From the NCBI GenBank assembly GCA_002423585.1, contig DIWS01000004.1:1-64000 (forward strand): 64,000 nucleotides of DNA, given 5' to 3'. The translations under genes were made by a program, and so were the position numbers. Origin of the DNA: Actinobacteria bacterium UBA6100. GTDB lineage: Bacteria > Actinomycetota > Coriobacteriia > Anaerosomatales > Anaerosomataceae. Below, piece by piece: positions 1-5,724 of this stretch (position 1 is its first letter; each line of letters opens with the position of its first letter). The notes beneath the pieces are model-generated. The model saw only the letters and a list, made by a program, of their open reading frames with translations. It did no database searches and was not told the DNA's origin.

Positions 1-1223
1 TACATGCAGCAGACCTTGGAGCAGTAGGCGTGGCCGTGCTCTTCGTCGCGGCTTCCGACGCAGCTCAGGAACGCAATCGACTTGGGAGTCTTTCCGTCGG
101 AGGGCCGTTCGATGTGGCCGTCGGTCGGACCGGAGGCGTTCATTATGCGCTCGAACTGGATCGCGGAGATCACATCCGGGTACTTGCCGTAGCCGAATTC
201 GCCCATCGCCGAGTGGTCCCAGAGCTCGAAGCCGGTCGCGACCACTATCCCGCCGAAGCTTTCGGTTAGCACTTCATCTTGCTGCTCGTAGTCGATCGCG
301 CCGGTTGGGCAGACCTTCGAGCAGACCCCGCACTTACCGGTGTTGAACTTTATGCACGCTTCGCGGTCGATCACCGGCTTGTTCGGGACGGCCTGCGGGA
401 AAGGTCGATAGATCGCGCGGCGGAGCCCGGTGCCCTCGTCGAACTCGCTTCGGATGTTCTTGACCGGGCATTTCTCGAGGCACGCGCCGCAGCCGGTGCA
501 CTTGACCTCGTCCACACTCTTCGCGCGCTTTCTGATCTTGACCTCGAAGTTGCCGACAAAGCCGTTGACCTCCTCGACCTCCGAATAGCTCCAGATATCG
601 ATGAGGGGGTGGCTGGCGCAGTCGACCATCTTCGGGGTGAGAATGCACGCGGCGCAGTCGAGGGTGGGGAAAGTCTTGTCGTACTGGGCCATGTGGCCGC
701 CGATGGAGGGCGTTCGCTCCACCAGCACCACCGGATGCCCGGCCTCGGCTATATCGAGCGCCGCCTGGATTCCGGCAATGCCGCCACCGATAACGAGCGC
801 GCGCTTGGTGATGCCCATCTTCGAGCGCGACAGAGGCTCGTTCTTGGCGACCTTGGCCACCGCCATCCGCACCAGCTCGATAGCCTTCTGGGTGGTCTCG
901 GGGGTCTTCTCATGCACCCACGAGCAGTGCTCGCGCAGGTTGGCCATCTCGACCATATACGGGTTCAGACCAGCCGTCGCGATACAGCGCTGGAAGGTGG
1001 GCTCGTGCAGCCGCGGGGAGCACGACGCGATCACGATGCGATCAAGCTTATGCTCCTTGATCGCATCGGTGACCATGCTCTGCCCCGGTTCGGAGCACAT
1101 ATACTTGTAGTCGGTCGAGTAGACCACCCCCGGGAAGCCCTTGGCGACCTCCGCAACGGCAGCCACATCCACCGTCTTCGCGATATTCGACCCACACCAG
1201 CAGACAAAAACGCCAATTCGCAT
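1..1223 (-). CDS. hdrA: Heterodisulfide reductase subunit A-like flavoprotein (partial, runs off the left edge)
   Basis: The first 407 residues of an HdrA-type iron-sulfur flavoprotein are present. HdrA is the FAD subunit of soluble heterodisulfide reductase complexes, which move and can bifurcate electrons in the cytoplasm. Visible features are the N-terminal GVFVCWCGSNI (residues 4-14), the FAD-binding GGGIAG (146-151), the family block around DCAACILTPKM (189-199), and two ferredoxin-type clusters (CTGCGACLEKCP at 242-253 and CGVCSKVCP near 298-306). The visible end, HAYCSKVCCM, matches the HdrA interior, so the C-terminus lies outside the window. It is the last visible gene of the minus-strand unit that begins with hdrC at 5521. 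The start is the ATG at 1223. Family is certain; the physiological electron donor is unknown. Confidence 0.95.
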   Translation of the reverse strand, partial: MRIGVFVCWCGSNIAKTVDVAAVAEVAKGFPGVVYSTDYKYMCSEPGQSMVTDAIKEHKLDRIVIASCSPRLHEPTFQRCIATAGLNPYMVEMANLREHCSWVHEKTPETTQKAIELVRMAVAKVAKNEPLSRSKMGITKRALVIGGGIAGIQAALDIAEAGHPVVLVERTPSIGGHMAQYDKTFPTLDCAACILTPKMVDCASHPLIDIWSYSEVEEVNGFVGNFEVKIRKRAKSVDEVKCTGCGACLEKCPVKNIRSEFDEGTGLRRAIYRPFPQAVPNKPVIDREACIKFNTGKCGVCSKVCPTGAIDYEQQDEVLTESFGGIVVATGFELWDHSAMGEFGYGKYPDVISAIQFERIMNASGPTDGHIERPSDGKTPKSIAFLSCVGSRDEEHGHAYCSKVCCM

Positions 1224-1238
1224 AGTAGTTCTCAGTTC

Positions 1239-1487
1239 TCAGTTTTCAGTGGGCTGACAACCGTCAGCCCGGGTCCGGTTCTCTGCCTCGGATTCTGCCG
1301 CCGCGGACTTTGCGTCGTGCTCCGCTATCCTGGCCGACAAGGCGACAAGATCCCGCCCGAAGCCGATGATCAGAAAGAGTGCGCCCAGGAATGTCAGGAA
1401 CCCACGATAGCCATCGGCCATGGGGATCGCAGCCACTCCGAGGATGCACACAACTCCCAGAGCTTTCTCAATCACCTTCTCAGTCAT
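1239..1487 (-). CDS. Small two-TM membrane protein, unknown
   Basis: 82 residues with two predicted hydrophobic segments (about 6-22 and 29-46) followed by a polar Ala/Glu-rich tail. I do not recognise the family. The ATG is preceded by a strong GGAGGAGG site, which supports a real gene. It lies 15 bp upstream of hdrA on the same strand, so it is probably co-transcribed and might anchor the soluble Hdr subunits to the membrane. That role is inference from position only. Confidence 0.6.
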   Translation of the reverse strand: MTEKVIEKALGVVCILGVAAIPMADGYRGFLTFLGALFLIIGFGRDLVALSARIAEHDAKSAAAESEAENRTRADGCQPTEN

Positions 1488-1513
1488 CTACCTCCTCCGA
1501 GTCATCCATGGTT

Positions 1514-1605
1514 GCTTCGGTGGCTTGCTGCCGAAGCCGGGTCCTGAGCCTGTCGAAGGACGCAGGACCCGCTCATTTGGTGTTTCGGGAACTTGTTCCC
1601 GAAAC
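1514..1605. repeat. Cluster of three palindromic elements
   Basis: Three hairpins lie side by side in the gap between two small membrane genes. The first has GCTTCGG/CCGAAGC arms (1514-1520, 1531-1537). The second is bounded by GGGTCCT/AGGACCC (1539-1570) and contains CCTGAGCCTGTCGAAGG, a REP sequence common in many environmental bacteria. The third has perfect 11-bp arms GTTTCGGGAAC/GTTCCCGAAAC with a 2-nt loop (1582-1605). They resemble REP-type intergenic repeats; a transcription-attenuating role is possible. Confidence 0.7.
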
Positions 1606-1620
1606 TAGCTAACGTCACTG

Positions 1621-2013
1621 CTATGGGCCGACGTTCCGGCGTTGATCACAGTCAGCCCCGGTCAACAGACGAATGCCTCGAGCCAAGCTCCACGAAACGA
1701 GTAGCCCCAGGGGACCCCACGTCAGCAGCCAGACCAGCTCAGCGCCGGAGTGCTGCGAGAGCCCGACCGTGGCGGCAAGTGCGCACAGGCAAGACGCGGC
1801 ATAGGCCAGTGCGGGGCGCCAGCGCCACCATCCAAAGGACAAACCGCAAACAAACAGCACAAGCGGCGGCGCAACGAGTGCGGCTAAGCCCAGCCACTCA
1901 GCGGTGGCGTTGGAGACTCCCGAATTCCCGGGATACGCGATCAGCAACGCGAGATACGGACAAGATCCCAACACGCCGCCAGCCGCAGCCGCCCAATACC
2001 GCCTGCAGTTCAT
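1621..2013 (-). CDS. Membrane protein, unknown (about 4 TM)
   Basis: 130 residues from the chosen ATG at 2013, dominated by hydrophobic segments that suggest four transmembrane helices and a short charged tail. I chose ATG 2013 because AAGGG precedes it at good spacing. A longer in-frame start at 2049 overlaps the stop of the upstream gene and has a weaker site. No family is recognised. It belongs to the same minus-strand run as the hdr genes and directly follows the 22-residue-repeat paralogues, so translational coupling is possible. Confidence 0.5.
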   Translation of the reverse strand: MNCRRYWAAAAGGVLGSCPYLALLIAYPGNSGVSNATAEWLGLAALVAPPLVLFVCGLSFGWWRWRPALAYAASCLCALAATVGLSQHSGAELVWLLTWGPLGLLVSWSLARGIRLLTGADCDQRRNVGP

Positions 2014-2035
2014 CGGTCCCTTCGGTCGTATCGGG

Positions 2036-2386
2036 CTAATCGTCGTCATCAGTACTTATCTGGAGCTGTCCGCCGCCGCTGGAGACATCGCCTCCGACGT
2101 CGCCGATTCTGATGTCCGCACCGTCGACGGGCCCGGTGACGCCTATGGCGAAATCGCCGCTAACGTCGCCTGCCTTGAGCGCCAGGCCGCTCGAGCCGGC
2201 TGCGAAGCCCATGGCGAAGTCGCCCTCGATATCGCCCACGGACACCGACATGCCGTTGGCCTCCCGGCTGAAGGTGATGCTGATGTCACCCTGAACGTCT
2301 TCGATCTTGATCGACTCGACGAGGTCTCTCAGCCGCTTCACCTCGGCCTCAAGGGCCGCCATTCTGGTCTGCAGTTCTTCCGACAT
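2036..2386 (-). CDS. Coiled-coil plus 22-residue beta-repeat protein, paralogue 2
   Basis: 116 residues, with no signal peptide. Residues 1-25 form a short coiled coil (EELQTRMAALEAEVKRLRDL). Then come three exact 22-residue repeats, each opening with a [VI]xGD[IF] motif (VQGDIS, IEGDFA, VSGDFA) and closing with GD, followed by a half repeat and an acidic tail. The regular GD spacing suggests a small beta-solenoid on a coiled-coil oligomerisation stem. The start at 2386 has GGAGA at good spacing; a further in-frame ATG lies 24 nt upstream. It is paralogous to the gene directly upstream. Function is unknown; the repeat recalls polymer-forming or DUF4097-like beta folds, but I cannot assign it. 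Confidence 0.65.
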   Translation of the reverse strand: MSEELQTRMAALEAEVKRLRDLVESIKIEDVQGDISITFSREANGMSVSVGDIEGDFAMGFAAGSSGLALKAGDVSGDFAIGVTGPVDGADIRIGDVGGDVSSGGGQLQISTDDDD

Positions 2387-2440
2387 GGTGTCTCCAGTCT
2401 TGCGCTGCATCGGCAGCCTGCTGCCGAGGGCACTGCCGAG

Positions 2441-2779
2441 CTACTCCCCCGTCTTCACCTGCCCGCCGGAGCAGGAGACATCACCCTCGACATTGCCCGT
2501 GGTGATCTCGATGCCGTTCGCCGCGCCGGTGATGCCGACGCCTATGTCGCCGTCCACATCGCCGGAGTGCATCTGCAGGCCGTTCGCGCCCGCCGCAAGG
2601 CCCACGGACACGTCGCCTTCGACATCGCCGAAGAACACCGACACGCTATCCGCCGGACCGCCGAACGCGATGCTGACGTCACCGTCGACTTCGTCGATGG
2701 TGATAGTTTCGACCATCTCCTTGAGCCGCTTCACCTCGGCCTCCAGGGCCGCTATTCTGGTTTCCAGTTGTTCCGACAT
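2441..2779 (-). CDS. Coiled-coil plus 22-residue beta-repeat protein, paralogue 1
   Basis: 112 residues, with the same layout as the following gene: an N-terminal coiled coil (SEQLETRIAALEAEVKRLKEM), then three exact 22-residue repeats starting VDGDVS, VEGDVS and VDGDIG, and a short tail containing VEGDVSCSGG. The start has AGGAAG upstream. The two paralogues share the coiled coil almost residue for residue, which points to tandem duplication. No enzyme motif is visible. A heteromeric scaffold is possible. Confidence 0.65.
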   Translation of the reverse strand: MSEQLETRIAALEAEVKRLKEMVETITIDEVDGDVSIAFGGPADSVSVFFGDVEGDVSVGLAAGANGLQMHSGDVDGDIGVGITGAANGIEITTGNVEGDVSCSGGQVKTGE

Positions 2780-2799
2780 CGTTTCTTCCTAACCCGTAG

Positions 2800-3051
2800 C
2801 TACGCCGCTCTCTGCTGCCTCTCAACATCTTCGTGCAGCGAGTCTGGGCAGAGATCAATCTCACCCGGCCAGGCAACCGTATGCGTTTCCGGGTCAACGA
2901 ATACTTTGGCAAACTCGGCCGGATCAGACAGCGCCTCAAAGACGCCATGGCCGATCAGGTCCGACATGTCCACTTCGCCGACCAGTCCGTCGCTGAAGGA
3001 CAGGTGCAGTCTGTAGTCCTCAAGCGGCTCAACGCCAACAACCCTGTGCAT
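2800..3051 (-). CDS. DUF2442 family protein
   Basis: 83 residues with the DUF2442 pattern: an N-terminal beta block (RLHLSFSDGLVGEVDMSDL), a central Phe-rich stretch, then VDPETHTVAWPGEIDLCPDSLH. DUF2442 proteins are often encoded next to DUF4160, as here. The pair is frequently described as toxin-antitoxin-like, but the biochemical role is not established. The gene starts 10 bp after the DUF4160 stop and has a GGTGAAGAG ribosome site. Confidence 0.85.
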   Translation of the reverse strand: MHRVVGVEPLEDYRLHLSFSDGLVGEVDMSDLIGHGVFEALSDPAEFAKVFVDPETHTVAWPGEIDLCPDSLHEDVERQQRAA

Positions 3052-3061
3052 CTCTCTTCAC

Positions 3062-3322
3062 CTACCTCAGCGGCTCGATCCGGCCCAGCGGTTGCTGGTT
3101 CATTGCCTGAGACCACGCTCTGTGCAATTCGTCCCTATGCATACTTGCCCACTCAACCACCAGGCCCATCGCCCGAGGGCTAAGCTTGCCGGCGATAACC
3201 GACAGAGTGTCAGTGGACACCAGCGCCTCCTCGTCCCCATAGATCGCGTGGAAGTGCGGAGGTTGGTGCTCCCGGTAATACATGTAAATCGATATGCCAA
3301 AGAACTCCGATAGCTTGGGCAT
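3062..3322 (-). CDS. DUF4160 family protein
   Basis: 86 residues with the DUF4160 signature MYYREHQPPHFHAIYGDEEA near the N-terminus, including the His-rich PPHFHA block. It forms a two-gene unit with the DUF2442 gene downstream and sits between hdrB and the repeat-protein paralogues. The ATG is preceded by GGGAGCG. The pair is a candidate toxin-antitoxin module that has entered the hdr operon. Confidence 0.85.
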   Translation of the reverse strand: MPKLSEFFGISIYMYYREHQPPHFHAIYGDEEALVSTDTLSVIAGKLSPRAMGLVVEWASMHRDELHRAWSQAMNQQPLGRIEPLR

Positions 3323-3333
3323 GCACGCTCCCG

Positions 3334-4233
3334 TTAGCTGACTGCTGAAAGCTGATCGCTGTCAGCTTCCTTCCCAATCAAATCCAGCGCCCCATTCACA
3401 TCCACCAGATGGCTCGCGAAGCACTTCTTCACACCCGGCACCTGCATCGCAAGGCCCAGGAGCTCGGTGAAGTAGAAGATGGGCATGGTCAGATCCTCGC
3501 CGCGAAGCTTGCCCGCGGCGGCCTGGCGCATTTCGAGATTGGTCATGCACAGCGGGCAGGCGGTCACTATGCAGTTCGCGCCGTGTTTCTTCGCATTCGA
3601 TATGATATCGCCGGTGAGCTTGACCACAATCTCGCTCTTCGCGATCCCGAAGCTCGCGCCGCAGCATTCGTTCTTGAAATACCACTCCACCGGCTCAGCG
3701 CCGACCGCGCTCATTGCCTTGTCCAGGCTCTGCGGATTCTCGGCATCGTCGAATCCGAGCACCTTCGGAGGTCGGACCAGCAGGCAGCCATAGTAACACG
3801 CGGGCTTGAGACCGGAGAGCTTCGTCGCCACATTCTCGCCGACCTGCTCCAGCACCTCGGGGCTCGTGAACACCTCCAGCGCCGATTTGACCGTCACCGC
3901 GCCGGTGAACGGCTTCTCGAGGTCCGCGTTGATCTCTTCGCGCAGCTTGGCGTTCGACTTGAGTTCCACCTCGGCTCCGCGCATGCGGTTGTAGCACGCG
4001 GCGCACGGGGCAACCACGTCGAGGCCCATGCTCTCGGCGATCCCGAGGTTGCGCGCGGGCAGCGCGACGCTGAGCCTGTGATCCAGCGCGTGGCCCGAGG
4101 TCGCCCCGCAGCAGTTCCAGTCGTGGATCTCCGTAAGCTCGATCCCCAGCGCTTCGGCAACGAGCATGGTCGACTCACCGAACTCCTTGCCGGTGGATTC
4201 AAGGCTGCAGCCTGGGAAGTATGCGTATTTCAT
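3334..4233 (-). CDS. hdrB: Heterodisulfide reductase subunit B-like protein
   Basis: 299 residues with two complete CCG domains. The N-terminal one has YFPGCSLES, NCCGATSGHA and APCAACYNRM; the C-terminal one has CYYGC, ECCGASFG and TACPLCMTN. In characterised HdrB these cysteines bind noncubane [4Fe-4S] clusters that reduce disulfides or related acceptors. It acts in the cytoplasm with HdrC and HdrA. GAGGAC precedes the ATG. The stop codon lies inside a CTGAAAGCTGAT-type repeat, so the extreme C-terminus may have been shaped by repeat insertion. Confidence 0.93.
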   Translation of the reverse strand: MKYAYFPGCSLESTGKEFGESTMLVAEALGIELTEIHDWNCCGATSGHALDHRLSVALPARNLGIAESMGLDVVAPCAACYNRMRGAEVELKSNAKLREEINADLEKPFTGAVTVKSALEVFTSPEVLEQVGENVATKLSGLKPACYYGCLLVRPPKVLGFDDAENPQSLDKAMSAVGAEPVEWYFKNECCGASFGIAKSEIVVKLTGDIISNAKKHGANCIVTACPLCMTNLEMRQAAAGKLRGEDLTMPIFYFTELLGLAMQVPGVKKCFASHLVDVNGALDLIGKEADSDQLSAVS

Positions 4234-4235
4234 GG

Positions 4236-4372
4236 TAGTCCTCAGTTAACAGTTGTCAGTTGTCAGAAGGGAGCTGATGGCCGATGGCTGATAGCTGATA
4301 GCCGGCGGAATGCGGCCGATTCGCTGCTCAGTCCCTTACTATGCTTGGGGACAACCGTCCCGAAGCATACGA
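4236..4372. repeat. CAGTTGTCAG heptad-type repeats and a hairpin
   Basis: Downstream of the membrane gene and upstream of hdrB lie degenerate tandem copies of CAGTTNNCAGTTGTCAG (4240-4267), then GCTGATAGCTGATAG (about 4283-4303). A hairpin with ATGCTTGGGGAC/GTCCCGAAGCAT arms follows (4341-4368, one mismatch). The same two repeat types recur in other gaps of the window. Confidence 0.6.
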
Positions 4373-4377
4373 AGCTC

Positions 4378-4779
4378 TTATCTGCCAGCTTCCCGGCCAG
4401 CGGTCACTGCTCGCCACTTGGATGGCCGATCAAGAATCAGCGCAGTCAACGAAACTGCCTGGAAAACGACAATGACGGCGCCTAGCATATCCTGCACAGA
4501 CTCAATTCCGTTATGCACCCCATAGGTGCCGGCGATGCCCCAAGCAGTACTTGCGAACAAGAGCCCGATTACGCCGGTGACCATCCACCACCCAAGCGCT
4601 TTTTGCCTGAGCAGGTCGAGCGCTCCCAGGACGGTCACAATGCTCAGTACCCCGGCCCGGCAGACGGAAGTCCACGATCCCTGATCCGATACGAACGGCA
4701 GATGGCCGACTGCACTGAATGCCATCAAGGCGCCGATAGCCAGCCAACACTGTGACACCAAAATGGTTGTGACCTTCAC
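4378..4779 (-). CDS. Membrane protein, unknown (4 TM)
   Basis: 133 residues from a GTG at 4779, chosen because GGAGAGG lies 8 nt upstream and because the first helix begins directly after. Longer in-frame starts would cover a palindromic repeat. Four hydrophobic segments are visible, with small polar loops and a basic C-terminus. No family is recognised. It lies between hdrC and hdrB on the same strand, so it is probably co-transcribed. Confidence 0.55.
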   Translation of the reverse strand: MKVTTILVSQCWLAIGALMAFSAVGHLPFVSDQGSWTSVCRAGVLSIVTVLGALDLLRQKALGWWMVTGVIGLLFASTAWGIAGTYGVHNGIESVQDMLGAVIVVFQAVSLTALILDRPSKWRAVTAGREAGR

Positions 4780-4842
4780 AAAGTCCCTCTCCACCGGCTT
4801 TCGAGCATACAACGTGACGTGGGTCTCTCGGCACCTGCGGTG

Positions 4843-4872
4843 CCGGCTTCGGCAGCAAGCCACCGAAGCAAC
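4843..4872. repeat. GCTTCGG palindrome, inverted copy of the element at 1514
   Basis: GGCTTCGG and CCGAAGC arms flank the same interior as at 1514-1537, in opposite orientation. This shows a dispersed element, not a gene-specific terminator. Confidence 0.7.
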
Positions 4873-4945
4873 GAATGCGCTACCAACATTCAGCGGTTCC
4901 CCATTCGCGTTCTTCGCGCAATTCGCGATTCAGAAAGAGAAACCC

Positions 4946-5521
4946 CTAGTGCGCCTTCCTGAAAAGCTTCCTAACCCCACTCAACCCCTTCACCCGGCTC
5001 GGGATCAGGCCCAACTTGCCCTTCAGGAACATCTGCGCGCCGGAGATTACGTCGCTGAAGAAGTCGCGGGTGCGCATCTTGTAGAGGCCGATCAGCCCGA
5101 TCTCGTGCGAGCGGCCGTGCCACTGCACCTGGCGCAGGAATTCTTCATGGAATTTGGCGATGTTGGGTTCGGCGAGGGGTTTGCCGGATTTGATGGCGGC
5201 CTGGCGGCAGGCGTCCATTACCTTGGAGAGCGACACTCCGCGCGGGCATCTGGTAGCGCAGGTCTCGCATCCCGCGCACAGCCAGATCGCCGAGCTGGCG
5301 ATGAGTTCGTCTTTCAGGCCGAGCTGCGCCATTCGCATTACCTGGTTTGGGGTGAGGTCCATTGCGAACGCAGCCGGGCATCCCGCAGTGCATTCGCCGC
5401 ACTGGTAACAGCTCATCACGTTCTCGCCGCAGATAGCCGCGATCTCACGCTTGAAATCGGGGTCGACAGCCGAGCCCGCGCATGTCAGCGAACAGCAGAC
5501 TTCCTTGGTTTCCGAACTCAA
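4946..5521 (-). CDS. hdrC: Heterodisulfide reductase subunit C-like ferredoxin
   Basis: 191 residues with two classical [4Fe-4S] motifs, CYQCGECTAGCP (about 38-49) and CAGCETCATRCP (about 82-93). They are separated by the HdrC helix block NQVMRMAQLGLKDELIAS. HdrC passes electrons between HdrA and HdrB. The start is a TTG at 5521 behind GGGGGAG; no ATG with a comparable site is present. It is the first gene of the minus-strand unit, directly behind the promoter with the 18-bp palindrome. A short Cys-containing N-terminal extension (VCCSLTCAG) precedes the usual fold. Confidence 0.92.
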   Translation of the reverse strand: MSSETKEVCCSLTCAGSAVDPDFKREIAAICGENVMSCYQCGECTAGCPAAFAMDLTPNQVMRMAQLGLKDELIASSAIWLCAGCETCATRCPRGVSLSKVMDACRQAAIKSGKPLAEPNIAKFHEEFLRQVQWHGRSHEIGLIGLYKMRTRDFFSDVISGAQMFLKGKLGLIPSRVKGLSGVRKLFRKAH

Positions 5522-5560
5522 CTTGCTCCCCCTCGCGCTTCGCGTCTATACAGCCGAGCA

Positions 5561-5589
5561 ATTCTAGCATGATCATGCTAGCACCGCAA
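5561..5589 (-). promoter_or_regulatory. hdr operon promoter with an 18-bp palindromic operator
   Basis: On the minus strand TTGCGG (5584-5589) and TAGAAT (5561-5566) are 17 bp apart, a good sigma-70 arrangement 40 bp upstream of hdrC. The spacer and part of the -10 box are occupied by a perfect palindrome, CTAGCATGATCATGCTAG (5564-5581). A symmetric, AT-richer site in this position is a typical repressor operator. The regulator is not identified. Confidence 0.7.
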
Positions 5590-5606
5590 CAAAGCTGAGT
5601 CAAGCA

Positions 5607-5626
5607 TTTGTGCCATACGGCACAAA
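5607..5626. promoter_or_regulatory. Second palindrome in the hdrC / GH divergent gap
   Basis: Perfect 8-bp arms TTTGTGCC/GGCACAAA with a 4-nt centre, lying 17 bp beyond the hdr -35 box and about 65 bp upstream of the -10-like TATAAT of the divergent gene. It could be a regulator site or a hairpin. Confidence 0.5.
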
Positions 5627-5689
5627 GACCGAGCAACGGATACAGCTCATCTCCCCTGTATGGGGGGAACAGGCGGGCCCGAAACGCGC

Positions 5690-5695
5690 TATAAT
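5690..5695 (+). promoter_or_regulatory. Probable -10 box of the GH42-like gene
   Basis: TATAAT lies 30 bp upstream of the ATG. I see no good -35 box at 17 bp (GC-rich sequence), so activation by a regulator is possible. Confidence 0.45.
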
Positions 5696-5724
5696 GGATC
5701 AGCGACCTCACGGAGACACGCCAC

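Noticed and set aside
1..5521. Archaeal (methanogen) origin inferred from hdrCBA
   Set aside because: Hdr-like subunits are common in anaerobic bacteria, and all other genes are bacterial (lexA, queA, lemA, sigma-70-type promoters).
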